This document shows, piece after piece, positions 28,812 to 38,385 of a stretch of 64,000 bases of DNA (the stretch's first letter is position 1; each line of letters opens with the position of its first letter). The stretch is taken from positions 2,145,501-2,209,500 of the forward strand of contig CP060501.1 of assembly GCA_024760545.1 (NCBI GenBank), read 5' to 3'. Made by a program: the position numbers and the translations under genes. Below the pieces are notes generated by a model. It did not search any database and had not been told where the DNA came from. It saw only the letters and a program-made list of their open reading frames with translations. Source of the stretch: Nitrospira sp. GTDB taxonomy: Bacteria > Nitrospirota > Nitrospiria > Nitrospirales > Nitrospiraceae.

Positions 28812-31097
28812 ATGAGGCTGGTCGACACATTTTTCGACACACCGGTTGCAGCAGGTGTTTCCGCTCTAGTCCTCCTGATTATTGGTCTTCTCCTCAAAGA
28901 GAACCGGGGGCGTCGCTGGGTCCTGGGCCTGAGCCTCCTGTTATACGTCCGTTATATGGTCTGGCGGGCGCTCTACACGTTACCGACTGATGATGTAAAT
29001 AGTATCACCGTGGGTTGGATTGTGTTCCTGGCGGAACTGTATGGGCTCTGCCAATTTTGTTTCTTCACCTATCAGTCCTGGTCACCGACGGACCGTTCCC
29101 CGGCGCCGATTACAACGTATCCCACGGTGGACATTCTGGTCACCGTTGTAAATGAACCCCTGTCGCTCCTACGGCAAACCGTGATGGGATGCCTATCGCA
29201 AGAATACCCCAAGGATCGGTTCAAGGTGTACGTGCTCGATGACGGCCATCGTCTGGCAGCCAAGCAGTTGGCGACCGCACTGGGCTGTGGATACATCAGG
29301 CGCCCGGATTATCCCCGCCACGCCAAGGCCGGCAACCTCAACCATGCGCTTCACTTGACTGACGGCGACCTCGTCGCCGTGTTCGATGTCGACCATATCC
29401 CTGCCCGTACGTTCCTCAAAGAGACCATTGGATTCTTCGATGATCCCAAAGTGGCCATCGTTCAGACTCCTCACCACTTCTACAATCCCGACATTTTTCA
29501 ACGAAACCTGCGTATCGGAGATCTCGTCAAGAACGAGCAAGCACTGTTCTTCCGCTCGTTGCAAGCGGGCCGTGATGCGCACAACAGCGCCTTCTTCGCA
29601 GGCAGCGGTGGCCTGTTCCGCCGGCAACCGCTGGAGGAGATCGGCGGTTTTCAGACCCAGACCATCACCGAAGACATCCACACCAGCATGAACCTGCATG
29701 CACAAGGATATACGTCCTGCTACCTCAATCGCGTCCTGTCCGCTGGTCTGATGCCGGAGACGTTCGAAGGATACCTGAAGCAGCGGAAGCGTTGGGCCAT
29801 CGGCTGCATCCAAATGCTTCTGCGCGACAACCCGCTGACAAAGCGCGGCCTCACGCTGTCACAGCGACTGGATTACTTCGGATCGATCTTTTATTTCTTC
29901 TTCGGTCTTCCACGCATCATTTGCCTGATCGCCCCACTGTCGAGTCTTTTGTTCCATACGCCGCCGATTCAGGCAAACGTGATGCTGTTAGGTCTTCACT
30001 TCTTTTCTTTCTACATCGCGGCGGCGTTAGCGATGCGGCCTGTCAGCAGCGGCTCGCGCAATCCGTTTTGGTCGGACATCTATGAAATCGCCATGTGTTT
30101 CGCGCTCAGCGCAGTCGCGCTCAGCGCCCTCGTCGCTCCGCATAAAGAGCGTCCCTTCGAGGTGACACCGAAAGGACAGCGCATCGAGAAAAACACTTCC
30201 GCCGAATTGATGTTGGCATGGCCGCACTTGCTGACGTTTGGCTTGTTGATTGCCGGTGTGATGGTTGGAATTCGGGACCTTCGACACGGCACAGGAGATC
30301 CCGGTCTTCCGGTCAGCCTTCTATGGGGATGCGTCAATCTCGCACTGTTGACCATAGCCATGTTCGTCGCCAATGAGCAAACACAGGGCCGGCGGGCATT
30401 TCGGCTCAACCGAGATTTCGTGAGCGAGGTGTTTGTGGACGATGCCCCCGTCTCTGCGCGTATTCTCAACATCAACGAACATGGTGCCGCGCTATCGTTG
30501 GAGCATCCGCTCTTTACCGCACTGGAAAGCGTCTCACTGCTTCTGACGTCGTCCCAGGGCGCCATCGTTCGATTGACCGGCCGCCTCATCAGGCAAGAAC
30601 GATTGCCGTCCGGTGATATGGTGGCCGCACTTCAATTTATCGGTCTGGATAGGACGACCCGACACACACTCGTCGATAAGATCTTCGGTGATCCTGCTGC
30701 GTGGGCAGAGAGCTATCGGTTCCAACCCGGCATCGCGAGCAGTTTGCGATCGCTGCTTGTCGCCGTCACGGCTCCTTGGCGATCCTATTCATGGGAGCGA
30801 CGCCGGATTCCACGTATTCTCCACGAAACCTCTTGTCGATTGAGTTCCTCGACATCCTTGCGGACCGGAAGGTTGAAAGATATGTCCTACACAGGCGTGA
30901 GTGTGCTCTTCTCTTCAGCTCCAAAAGGGTCGCTGGTTGAAAGTCTGTTGGAACTGCCTCGCGTGGCTCTGACGGTCAGCCCTGTCTCGATAACGCGCCG
31001 CTTCCGCAAGACCTATGTCCGTTTCAGAGTGGAGCGCATCGAACGGGGCGAACAACAGTGGCGAGAGCTCCACGATCAGCAATGGAGAGAGCTATGA
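28812..31097 (+). CDS. BcsA-like membrane glycosyltransferase with two PilZ-like segments
   Basis: A family 2 processive glycosyltransferase of 761 residues. Membrane helices near 12-28 and 38-90 lead into the GT domain. It has the UDP-binding YVLDDG near residue 140, VFDVDHIP near residue 190, TED near residue 286, and QRKRW (QxxRW) at about 323-327. More helices follow (about 350-500). A PilZ domain begins at RRAFR near residue 527 with NINEHGAAL. A second PilZ-like segment has RRRIPR near residue 663 and DMSYTGVSV near residue 695. This is cellulose-synthase-like, but no bcsB, bcsC or bcsZ is nearby, so the polymer is uncertain. The C-terminus carries a repeated QQWREL. The ATG at 28812 has AGGAA upstream. 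Confidence 0.88.
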   Translation: MRLVDTFFDTPVAAGVSALVLLIIGLLLKENRGRRWVLGLSLLLYVRYMVWRALYTLPTDDVNSITVGWIVFLAELYGLCQFCFFTYQSWSPTDRSPAPITTYPTVDILVTVVNEPLSLLRQTVMGCLSQEYPKDRFKVYVLDDGHRLAAKQLATALGCGYIRRPDYPRHAKAGNLNHALHLTDGDLVAVFDVDHIPARTFLKETIGFFDDPKVAIVQTPHHFYNPDIFQRNLRIGDLVKNEQALFFRSLQAGRDAHNSAFFAGSGGLFRRQPLEEIGGFQTQTITEDIHTSMNLHAQGYTSCYLNRVLSAGLMPETFEGYLKQRKRWAIGCIQMLLRDNPLTKRGLTLSQRLDYFGSIFYFFFGLPRIICLIAPLSSLLFHTPPIQANVMLLGLHFFSFYIAAALAMRPVSSGSRNPFWSDIYEIAMCFALSAVALSALVAPHKERPFEVTPKGQRIEKNTSAELMLAWPHLLTFGLLIAGVMVGIRDLRHGTGDPGLPVSLLWGCVNLALLTIAMFVANEQTQGRRAFRLNRDFVSEVFVDDAPVSARILNINEHGAALSLEHPLFTALESVSLLLTSSQGAIVRLTGRLIRQERLPSGDMVAALQFIGLDRTTRHTLVDKIFGDPAAWAESYRFQPGIASSLRSLLVAVTAPWRSYSWERRRIPRILHETSCRLSSSTSLRTGRLKDMSYTGVSVLFSSAPKGSLVESLLELPRVALTVSPVSITRRFRKTYVRFRVERIERGEQQWRELHDQQWREL

Positions 31098-31144
31098 ACG
31101 ACGGTGAGCCGCAGAATCGGTTGCCGATCGGTAAGGTTGCCTTC

Positions 31145-31615
31145 TCACGGCACCTTCGACCACTGTGAGAAGGTAGCTGCTTGACCGATCGGCGTCCCCG
31201 CGGAATCGATCACATTCCAGATCAACGCCCGCTCGACAAGGAAACGCCGGCCGGTCGATGAAATTCTGACCCCTCGATATCCGTCGAAGTACCCATTGAT
31301 CTTGGCGTGCTCCAACATCCATTCTCGCTCGGCGCGGTTACCTGGCTCGGTCGTAAGTCGCGACGGCGTCTTGATGAATTGATCCCAGGAGAGCTCCCAT
31401 AAGCTCAAGGCCGCCTGATTGCCATAGTTCAAGATCGGGTCCAGCTCCACGCCATGAGACACGACGATAAAAGATGCCTCGAACAACGTACGTGCCTGTC
31501 GTCTCGCGTCACCGGCCCGCTCGATCAATTCTTTTCCCATCCAACGGCGATAGCTGTCCAACAGCTGCTGACTCCATTCCACGATCCCCGAGTTGTCCCA
31601 CTGTGCCGTGTTCAT
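31145..31615 (-). CDS. MEKHLA-domain protein
   Basis: A 156-residue soluble protein made of a MEKHLA domain, a PAS-like sensory fold. It shows LFEASFIVVSHG, ILNYGNQAALSLWELSWDQF near residue 65, and the C-terminal strand block VERALIWNVIDSAGTPIGQAA. The ligand is not known. The gene is convergent with the glycosyltransferase gene (48 bases apart) and divergent from leuC. The ATG at 31615 starts the typical domain; twelve more codons lie open upstream. Confidence 0.85.
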   Translation of the reverse strand: MNTAQWDNSGIVEWSQQLLDSYRRWMGKELIERAGDARRQARTLFEASFIVVSHGVELDPILNYGNQAALSLWELSWDQFIKTPSRLTTEPGNRAEREWMLEHAKINGYFDGYRGVRISSTGRRFLVERALIWNVIDSAGTPIGQAATFSQWSKVP

Positions 31616-31728
31616 CGGGGAGGTGGTACCACGACTCGCGAGGCAGGGCAAGCTTCACGGGCACCTTGTCAAGACCATGGGACTTCTCTGTATAATGGCG
31701 CTCTCATCTGAAACAACCAGGGGTACTG

Positions 31729-33132
31729 ATGACGGGCAAGACACTGTTCGACAAAATCTGGGATTCCCATGTCGTACGGGCGGAAGCCGACGGAACGACG
31801 CTGCTCTATATCGACCGCCAGCTGGTGCATGAAGTGACGTCTCCCCAGGCGTTCGAGGGGTTGAAGCTTTCAGGGCGGCGCCCACGGCGACCGGCGGCAA
31901 CACTTGCTGTGCCGGATCACAATGTGCCTACCACGGACCGGCGGCTGGGCATCGCCGATCAAGTGAGCGCGCTTCAGATTCAAACACTCGAAGATAACTG
32001 CAAGGACTTCGGCATCACCCTGTTCAACATGAGCGACATCCGCCAAGGCATCGTGCATGTGATCGGCCCCGAGCAGGGATTCACCCTCCCCGGAACGACA
32101 ATCGTGTGCGGCGACTCCCACACATCGACTCACGGGGCGTTTGGAGCCTTGGCATTCGGTATCGGCACCAGCGAAGTAGAGCACGTCTTGGCCACGCAAT
32201 GTTTATTACAGAAGCGGCCCAAGACGATGGAGATACGCGTCGATGGGGCCCTTTCCGACCGCTGCTCGGCCAAGGATATTATTCTTGCGATCATCGGGAA
32301 GATCGGCACGGCCGGAGGAACGGGCTACGTGATCGAATACACCGGCTCCGCCATTCGCGCGCTCAGCATGGAAGGTCGGATGACCCTGTGCAACATGTCG
32401 ATCGAGGGGGGAGCCCGTGCAGGGATCGTCGCTCCCGACGACAAGACGTTCGCGTACATCAAAGGCCGGCCGCTCGCCCCACAGGGAGCGCTCTTTGAAC
32501 AGGCCGTCCAGGTATGGCAAACACTCAAGACGGATGCGAGCGCGACGTATGATTCAACGGTCATCCTGCAAGCGGAACAGATCGCGCCGCAGGTCAGCTG
32601 GGGCACCAGTCCCGGTATGGTCATCGGTGTGGACGAGAACGTTCCGGACCCTCGAACGATGTCCGACGAGAAGACAAAGAATGCCACCGAGCGGGCGTTG
32701 GCCTACATGGGGCTTTTACCCAATATGCCGATTACGGATATTCGAATTGACAAGGTCTTCATCGGCTCATGCACGAACTCACGGATCGAAGATCTTCGCC
32801 TCGCGGCCGGCTTCGCAAAGGGCAAGAAGGTCGCAAAGACCGTCCACGCCATGGTGGTGCCTGGATCAGGGCTCGTCAAGCAACAGGCGGAGGCGGAAGG
32901 CCTCGACCGAGTCTTCCGCGAGGCCGGGTTCGAGTGGCGGGAGGCCGGATGCAGCATGTGTCTCGCCATGAATGCCGATGTCCTGAAGCCTGGCGAGCGG
33001 TGCGCCTCCACGAGCAACCGGAATTTTGAAGGTCGCCAGGGAGCGGGCGGGCGGACTCACTTGGTATCTCCGGCCATGGCAGTCGCCGCAGCCATTGAAG
33101 GACATTTTGTCGATATCCGCCACTGGAGCTGA
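31729..33132 (+). CDS. leuC: 3-isopropylmalate dehydratase, large subunit
   Basis: Aconitase-superfamily [4Fe-4S] subunit that isomerises 2- to 3-isopropylmalate in leucine synthesis, and citramalate in the CimA route. The 467-residue protein begins [13 protein letters not shown] and has [31 protein letters not shown]-type sequence near residue 130. Cluster ligands lie in GSCTNSR (Cys near 347) and CSMCLAMN (near 407-410). The Shine-Dalgarno AGGGG precedes the ATG. leuD follows after 51 bases. A left-edge cimA supplies a matching substrate. Confidence 0.97.
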   Translation: MTGKTLFDKIWDSHVVRAEADGTTLLYIDRQLVHEVTSPQAFEGLKLSGRRPRRPAATLAVPDHNVPTTDRRLGIADQVSALQIQTLEDNCKDFGITLFNMSDIRQGIVHVIGPEQGFTLPGTTIVCGDSHTSTHGAFGALAFGIGTSEVEHVLATQCLLQKRPKTMEIRVDGALSDRCSAKDIILAIIGKIGTAGGTGYVIEYTGSAIRALSMEGRMTLCNMSIEGGARAGIVAPDDKTFAYIKGRPLAPQGALFEQAVQVWQTLKTDASATYDSTVILQAEQIAPQVSWGTSPGMVIGVDENVPDPRTMSDEKTKNATERALAYMGLLPNMPITDIRIDKVFIGSCTNSRIEDLRLAAGFAKGKKVAKTVHAMVVPGSGLVKQQAEAEGLDRVFREAGFEWREAGCSMCLAMNADVLKPGERCASTSNRNFEGRQGAGGRTHLVSPAMAVAAAIEGHFVDIRHWS

Positions 33133-33183
33133 TCGCGCAAGGCCCTTCGAGTACAACATTTACCTATCGTCTGATTGGATATT

Positions 33184-33807
33184 ATGGAACCCTTCACCAC
33201 ACTGACCGGTCTTGTCGCTCCGCTGGATCGTGTGAACGTCGACACCGACCAGGTCATTCCGAAGCAGTTTCTCAAAACCATCAAGCGCACGGGATTGCGC
33301 GAGGGGTTGTTCTTTGACTGGCGGAAACTCAAGGATGGCTCGCCTGATCCCTCCTTCTTTTTAAATCAGCCCCGGTATCAGGGCGCGTCGATCCTCTTGA
33401 CCCGCGACAATTTCGGCTGCGGCTCATCCCGTGAGCACGCCCCGTGGGCGTTGTTGGATCAAGGATTCCGGTGCATCATCGCTCCGAGCTTCGCGGATAT
33501 TTTCTACAACAACTGTTTTCAAAACGGCATCCTTCCCGTGGTGTTGAAACCGGAGGAAGTGCTCCCGCTCATGAAGGACGTGATGGACACCGAAGGCTAC
33601 CGGCTCGCCGTAGACTTGGGGCACCAAACAGTGACCACCCCGAACGGAACCACGTATCGGTTTGAGATCGACCCCTTCCGAAAGGATTGCCTGTATCGAG
33701 GGCTGGATTCGATCGGCCTTACGCTCCAGCATGAGAAGGCGATCACGGCCTATGAGATCCGTCGAAAGGCCGAGGCGCCTTGGCTGTTCACTGATCTGCG
33801 CTCATAG
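33184..33807 (+). CDS. leuD: 3-isopropylmalate dehydratase, small subunit
   Basis: The swivelling small subunit partner of LeuC. The 207-residue protein begins [31 protein letters not shown]-like sequence and carries the substrate-binding [13 protein letters not shown] near residue 80 and [17 protein letters not shown]. The length matches the long LeuD type (about 200). The ATG at 33184 starts the known N-terminus; a TTG three codons earlier (33175) is less likely. leuC is immediately upstream. Confidence 0.97.
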   Translation: MEPFTTLTGLVAPLDRVNVDTDQVIPKQFLKTIKRTGLREGLFFDWRKLKDGSPDPSFFLNQPRYQGASILLTRDNFGCGSSREHAPWALLDQGFRCIIAPSFADIFYNNCFQNGILPVVLKPEEVLPLMKDVMDTEGYRLAVDLGHQTVTTPNGTTYRFEIDPFRKDCLYRGLDSIGLTLQHEKAITAYEIRRKAEAPWLFTDLRS

Positions 33808-33815
33808 CGGAGAAG

Positions 33816-34181
33816 ATGCCGATGCGCTGGTCTTCTATCCCGAAGCTGTTCTTGACCATCGTGTTTTTCGTAGGCGCCGCCTACCTGACCGTTGCCTTCA
33901 ATTGGACCTATTCCGATGGGAGCCGAGCCGGCTACATTCAGAAATTCTCCAAGAAAGGTTGGCTCTGCAAGTCTTATGAAGGGGAATTGGCGATGACGAC
34001 CGTGCCGGGCACGGCCCCCGTCCTCTGGCAATTCACGATCTGGGACGACAAGGTCGCGACACAATTGTCAGCGGTAATGGGAAAACGAGTGATCCTGCAT
34101 TATAAAGAGTATCGCTATATTCCGACCACCTGCTTCGGTGAGACCACCTATTTCGTGGATCAAGTAGAAATCCAAGAATAG
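33816..34181 (+). CDS. Membrane-anchored conserved hypothetical protein
   Basis: A 121-residue protein with one N-terminal membrane helix (about 10-27) followed by WTYSDGSRAGYIQKFSKKGWLCKSYEGEL. This YSDGxRxG...KGWxCKxxEGEL pattern marks a widespread small family of unknown function, sometimes mislabelled as 6-phosphogluconate dehydrogenase. I see no catalytic motif. The ATG at 33816 has GGAGAAG just upstream and follows the leuD stop by eight bases, so it is probably cotranscribed with leuD. The soluble part is predicted to lie in the periplasm. Confidence 0.65.
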   Translation: MPMRWSSIPKLFLTIVFFVGAAYLTVAFNWTYSDGSRAGYIQKFSKKGWLCKSYEGELAMTTVPGTAPVLWQFTIWDDKVATQLSAVMGKRVILHYKEYRYIPTTCFGETTYFVDQVEIQE

Positions 34182-34196
34182 GTCGGGCCGACTCCT

Positions 34197-35252
34197 TTAT
34201 AGCCACTTTTTTCGACGGAACCCCACAAGCATGATCACCGCCACCATTCCCATGATCCCCAGCGCCATCGGGTAACCCCAGTGCCATTTCAGCTCCGGCA
34301 TGTACTCGAAATTCATGCCATAGATGCCGGCGATGAAGCTGAGCGGCATGAAAATCGTGGTAATCACCGTCAGCACTCGCATGACGGCGTTCAGCCGATA
34401 ACTGACGCTTGAGAGATAGATATCCAGACTCGACGAGACCATTTCACGCAACGTCTCGATCGTGTCGACGATCTGCACCACATGGTCATAGACATCTCGG
34501 AAAAACACCCTGGTGGGCTCATGCAGAAAAGGGCAGTCCGAACGAGACAGGTTGTTGATCGCTTCCCGCAACGGCCAGATGGCTCGGCGCACGAATAACA
34601 ACTGCCGTTTCAGCGCGTGAATGTCCCTGAGCGTCTCCGGCTTCGGATCGGCCACCACCCGCTCCTGCAGCGATTCAATCCGTTCGCCGAGCATTTCGAG
34701 AACGGCGAAATACTGGTCGACCACGGCATCGATGAGCGCATACAGAAGATAGTCCGAACCGTTTTGCCGGAGGCGGCCCTTGCCGCCCTTAAGGCGATCC
34801 CGAACCGAGTTAAACACATCGGTCCCATTCTCCTGGAACGAGAGAACATAATTGCGCCCCATGACAAAACTGATCTGCTCGACCAGAATGTCTCCTTGAT
34901 CAGTGGTCGTGAGCATCTTCATCACGAGAAAGAAATAGGTGTCATAGTCGTCGAGCTTGGGACGCTGATCGGTATTCGCAATGTCTTCCAGCAGAAGAGG
35001 GTGAAGGTTGAAATGTTTCCCGAAGGCTTCCAGGACGTCGATCTGATGGACACCACCGACATTGACCCAGGCGACCGTCTCATCGACAGGCGGTCGGAGC
35101 TCATTGACGTCCGTGACGACGCGCTCCTCGCACCGTGCGCCGGCGTAACTGAACAGCGTAATGCGAACGGGGTTGGTTCGCGTCTCACCGATATGGATGA
35201 GTGTCCCGGGCGACAGCCCGGTCTTCTTTGACCGCTTCTGAACCAGCTTCAT
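34197..35252 (-). CDS. corA: CorA-type magnesium/cobalt transporter
   Basis: Pentameric divalent-cation channel of 351 residues. It has a large N-terminal cytoplasmic funnel domain (about 1-290, including TVAWVNVGGVHQIDVLEAFG and the ILVEQISFVMG block). Two C-terminal helices follow, the first ending in the YGMN selectivity motif near residue 310 (FIAGIYGMNFEYMPE). The basic C-terminus (RRKKW) faces the cytoplasm. The gene is convergent with the small membrane protein at 33816 and divergent from cysQ. Whether magnesium or cobalt is the main substrate cannot be told. Confidence 0.95.
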   Translation of the reverse strand: MKLVQKRSKKTGLSPGTLIHIGETRTNPVRITLFSYAGARCEERVVTDVNELRPPVDETVAWVNVGGVHQIDVLEAFGKHFNLHPLLLEDIANTDQRPKLDDYDTYFFLVMKMLTTTDQGDILVEQISFVMGRNYVLSFQENGTDVFNSVRDRLKGGKGRLRQNGSDYLLYALIDAVVDQYFAVLEMLGERIESLQERVVADPKPETLRDIHALKRQLLFVRRAIWPLREAINNLSRSDCPFLHEPTRVFFRDVYDHVVQIVDTIETLREMVSSSLDIYLSSVSYRLNAVMRVLTVITTIFMPLSFIAGIYGMNFEYMPELKWHWGYPMALGIMGMVAVIMLVGFRRKKWL

Positions 35253-35345
35253 GGTAGCGAGCTTGTACGCACATTCTCATGCCAGGTCAAGGTGCGTACG
35301 AGATCGATTCTTTTCTTCCGCCTCAAGGCTTGGTACTCTCGTGTC

Positions 35346-36161
35346 ATGGCTTGGGATGACGAACTGAATGTCTTGATCGAGGCGATCCGAGCGGCCGGGA
35401 CGGAAGCGTTACGCTACGCCGTCGAAGGATTTGAGACGATCAAGAAGCTGGATCATTCGCCGGTGACTTCGGCAGACCTGGCCGTAAATCAGATTCTCCA
35501 ATCTCGCCTGCAGTCGGCGTTTCCTCTCGATGGATGGTTGTCGGAGGAGTCGCCGGACGATCTGGATCGGCTTCGCAAAATACGGGTCTGGGTCGTTGAT
35601 CCGATCGATGGAACGAAAGCGTTCATCCGTGGTGAGCCCGAATTCTGTATCTCTGTCGCCCTCGTCGAGCAAGGCCGGCCGATCGTGGCAGCCGTTTTCA
35701 ACCCTTCGACCGGTGAATTGTTCAGTGCCACCAGAGACGGAGGGCTTTATCTCAATGACAAACCGGTGACCCCACAGGCACAGCACGGCGACCAACTGCC
35801 GGTCATTGCCCTGAGCCCGTGGGAGCGCCAAATCGGCCGCTTCACGTCGCTTGAGCCGCATGCCGACAGTCGTCCCATGCGTTCCATCGCGTGGGCGCTC
35901 GCACTGTCCGCGAGCGGCCGTCTCCATGGTGCCGCGACCCTGGAGCCTGAAAATGAGTGGGATGTTGCAGCCGGAACACTCTTGATCGCAGAAGCCGGCG
36001 GGGCTATATCGGATGGGAGTGGACTCGCTCTGACCTTCAACCGGCCCGAACCTCGCTATCGCGGGATCGTCGCCACCAGCTCGCACTGTCCGGATGCCCT
36101 CTCACGACAGCTCAAACGTCTGACTCGGTCGGTCGCCGGAGGCGATGACGAGCCGCTTTAA
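35346..36161 (+). CDS. cysQ: 3'(2'),5'-bisphosphate nucleotidase / inositol-phosphatase family
   Basis: Lithium-sensitive phosphatase fold of 271 residues. The metal ligands are in LSEESPDD near residue 67 and WVVDPIDGTKAFIRG near residue 84. The C-terminal WDVAAGTLLIAEAGG near residue 217 completes the inositol monophosphatase signature. The wording is closest to CysQ, which removes 3'-phosphoadenosine 5'-phosphate from sulfate assimilation; histidinol or inositol phosphatase are alternatives. The ATG at 35346 is preferred over the earlier open start at 35292. The stop overlaps the stop of the convergent aminotransferase by four bases. Confidence 0.88.
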   Translation: MAWDDELNVLIEAIRAAGTEALRYAVEGFETIKKLDHSPVTSADLAVNQILQSRLQSAFPLDGWLSEESPDDLDRLRKIRVWVVDPIDGTKAFIRGEPEFCISVALVEQGRPIVAAVFNPSTGELFSATRDGGLYLNDKPVTPQAQHGDQLPVIALSPWERQIGRFTSLEPHADSRPMRSIAWALALSASGRLHGAATLEPENEWDVAAGTLLIAEAGGAISDGSGLALTFNRPEPRYRGIVATSSHCPDALSRQLKRLTRSVAGGDDEPL

Positions 36162-37318
36162 AAAGCGGCTTGAGTCAAACGCCGACAGGCCTCATCGAGA
36201 TCAGGATCCGTCTTCGCGTAACTGAAGCGAATGAAGTTCGTACCTGCCTGGCCGGAGAAAAAGGCCTCTCCCGGTACACCGGCCACACCGGTATGTTTCA
36301 ACAGGTGCATGGCGCGCGCCTTCCCTGTATCACCCGGAAGCCGGGAGACGTCCGCCAACACGTAATAGGCCCCTTGCGGGATCGACGGCGCGAGCCCCGC
36401 GTTGGCAAGCGCGCTGCAAAACCTGTCGCGCTTGTTCTGGTAGTCATGCGCCAAGCCCCGATAGAAACTGTCGGGCAATTCTCTGATGCCCTGAGCCACA
36501 CCCATTTGGAGCGGCGCAGGAGCGCACACGTAGAGTAAATCGTTCATAGCCCCGATGGCCTGCGCCCATGGTTGGGCCGCCACACTGTACCCGATGCGCC
36601 AACCGGTCACGCTGAAGGTCTTGGAGTAACCGCCGATCGTCACCGTTCGTTCGGCCATGCCTGGCAACGCAGCCATGCTGAGATGGCTTCGTCCGTCATA
36701 GAGAAAGTATTCGTAAATTTCGTCAGTCAACACGAAAAGATCGTGCCGGCACGCAAACTCCGCCAGCGCTTCCAATTCCACTCGACTGAACACCTTACCC
36801 GATGGGTTGCCGGGAGAATTGACGATGATCGCCTTCGTGTTGGGAGTCACCACCTGCTCAAGCTGACTCAACGAGTACGTCCATGCCGGGGCCTGCATAT
36901 GCACCACGACCGGAATCGCCTCCACAGCCACGAGCGCACTGATATGATATTGGTAGTACGGCTCGAACAGGATGACTTCGTCACCGGGATTGAGCAGGGC
37001 CGCGCAGGCACAGTGAAATGCACCGGTAGCCCCCGCGCTGACCGTGACCTCCGTGTCCGGGTCGGCTTGAATCCCGTTATAGTTGGCCAGCTTCTTGGCG
37101 ATGGCCTGCCGCAACTCCGGTAACCCGTCGAAGCGGGTGTACACGTTGTGCCCTTCTCGGATGGCGTGCTCGGCGCCTGCCAGCACGACCGGAGGAACCG
37201 GCGTATCGCAGACCCCCTGCGCCATGTTGAGCCCCTTCAGACTCGCGCAAGCCTGGGTCATCGCCCGAATTTCCGATTGGGCCAGATCGGCCATCCGCTG
37301 ACTTACCCTTCGTGCCAC
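36158..37318 (-). CDS. Class I/II PLP-dependent aminotransferase
   Basis: A fold-type I aminotransferase of 386 residues. NMAQGVCDTPVPPVVL near residue 32 and NSPGNPSGKVFSRVELEALAEF near residue 165 are the usual blocks, and the PLP lysine is in GGYSKTFSVTGWRIGY near residue 235. It resembles kynurenine/aromatic (KAT/YbdL-like) aminotransferases more than aspartate enzymes, but specificity is not certain. The start is GTG at 37318 with GGGGA upstream. It is convergent with cysQ. Confidence 0.88.
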   Translation of the reverse strand: MARRVSQRMADLAQSEIRAMTQACASLKGLNMAQGVCDTPVPPVVLAGAEHAIREGHNVYTRFDGLPELRQAIAKKLANYNGIQADPDTEVTVSAGATGAFHCACAALLNPGDEVILFEPYYQYHISALVAVEAIPVVVHMQAPAWTYSLSQLEQVVTPNTKAIIVNSPGNPSGKVFSRVELEALAEFACRHDLFVLTDEIYEYFLYDGRSHLSMAALPGMAERTVTIGGYSKTFSVTGWRIGYSVAAQPWAQAIGAMNDLLYVCAPAPLQMGVAQGIRELPDSFYRGLAHDYQNKRDRFCSALANAGLAPSIPQGAYYVLADVSRLPGDTGKARAMHLLKHTGVAGVPGEAFFSGQAGTNFIRFSYAKTDPDLDEACRRLTQAAF

Positions 37319-37539
37319 GAGCTCATCCCCTTTCGCCAGCCTCCTTTGTCGCAGAGGATCGCGGCCGCGTCAAGATGCCCGCACGATCCGGAACGTTGAT
37401 GGGACAGGCGGACAAATAGCTACCAAATACCGTTTTGTCTTGCCGATAGCATCCCATCGCATACACTACAACCAGTCGCTCTCAAGAAGATGATACGAAT
37501 CGATTAAACCAGTATTTGTCCAAGGAAAGGACCGGTACG

Positions 37540-37908
37540 ATGACATCAAAGGCAGCCCGCAAGTCTTCACCCGACGGTGAGGAAGGCGCGAACCTGCAAG
37601 ACCGGCGAGGGCGGAGAATCCCCCTCTCGTGCCGCATGTTCTTCTTCGGGGAAGATGACTTTGAGGGTGAGGCGACGCTGCTTGACGTGTCGACGAACGG
37701 CTGCCGCGCGGAATCCGAGGTGGAATTGAAGATCGGGACGTCGTTGAAGCTGTCGCTGTTCCTTCCAGATTTTAAGTGGCCCCTGCGCGTCGATCAGGCG
37801 ATTGTGCGGTGGCTCGACGGCAAACAATTCGGACTGGAGTTCACGATGATTCGCCTCGCCCAACGTGAACGGCTGCGAGGCTTGATCATGAAGGTCAAGT
37901 CGGAATAG
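37540..37908 (+). CDS. PilZ domain protein (single domain)
   Basis: A 122-residue protein that is essentially one PilZ domain. The Arg-rich RRGRRIPLSCR at about residue 23 is the RxxxR-like loop and DVSTNGCRAE near residue 52 is the second (D/N)xSxxG motif, the two c-di-GMP contacts. A short charged lead of about 20 residues precedes it. It could act as a c-di-GMP-responsive adaptor. The ATG at 37540 has AAGGAAAGG upstream. It stands alone with no obvious output gene beside it. Confidence 0.9.
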   Translation: MTSKAARKSSPDGEEGANLQDRRGRRIPLSCRMFFFGEDDFEGEATLLDVSTNGCRAESEVELKIGTSLKLSLFLPDFKWPLRVDQAIVRWLDGKQFGLEFTMIRLAQRERLRGLIMKVKSE

Positions 37909-38073
37909 CAGCCCCACTCAATCACGTTGCCCCGCCCTTTCCCTGGACCGAATTCAACTGTCGTAGACGAAATAGGTCGTACTGTTGATGGTCTTGCTGG
38001 TTCGGCGAACAAAGAAGTCGTGCCGCAGACTTCGGTTCGGCGTTTGACGGCAAAGAGCCCATTCTTCTGGAGG

Positions 38074-38385
38074 CTACACGACGAGCAAGGCTACGAAGAG
38101 AGTGACAACCAGCATGATTCCTGTCAAGGAAACCAGCTTAAGGCGTCGCTCGGTCCGTTCTCGCTCTTCGCCTTGTTGTGTTGTTAAGAGGAGCAATAAC
38201 AACCAGCTATAGAGACTGCAAAAACCACCGATGCTGAATATCGACATCACCAAGAACTGTCCCGAACTCTGAGCGCCCTCCGGCAGAAAGAACAACAATA
38301 CCGTGCAGACGGCACCATACGCCGCAGCGAGATAGGCGAACAGGGTGATACTCGCTTTATGTCTCACCTGCTCCTCAGGTGTCAT
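38074..38385 (-). CDS. Small membrane protein, unknown function
   Basis: A 103-residue protein with three predicted membrane helices (about 14-34, 43-67 and 84-102), separated by a charged Gln/Glu/Arg-rich loop (TTQQGEERERTERR). The ATG at 38385 begins MTPEEQVRHKAS. I recognise no family. It stands alone between the PilZ gene and msrA. Coding is supported by its coherent hydrophobic pattern and the absence of competing frames, not by homology. Confidence 0.6.
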   Translation of the reverse strand: MTPEEQVRHKASITLFAYLAAAYGAVCTVLLFFLPEGAQSSGQFLVMSIFSIGGFCSLYSWLLLLLLTTQQGEERERTERRLKLVSLTGIMLVVTLFVALLVV

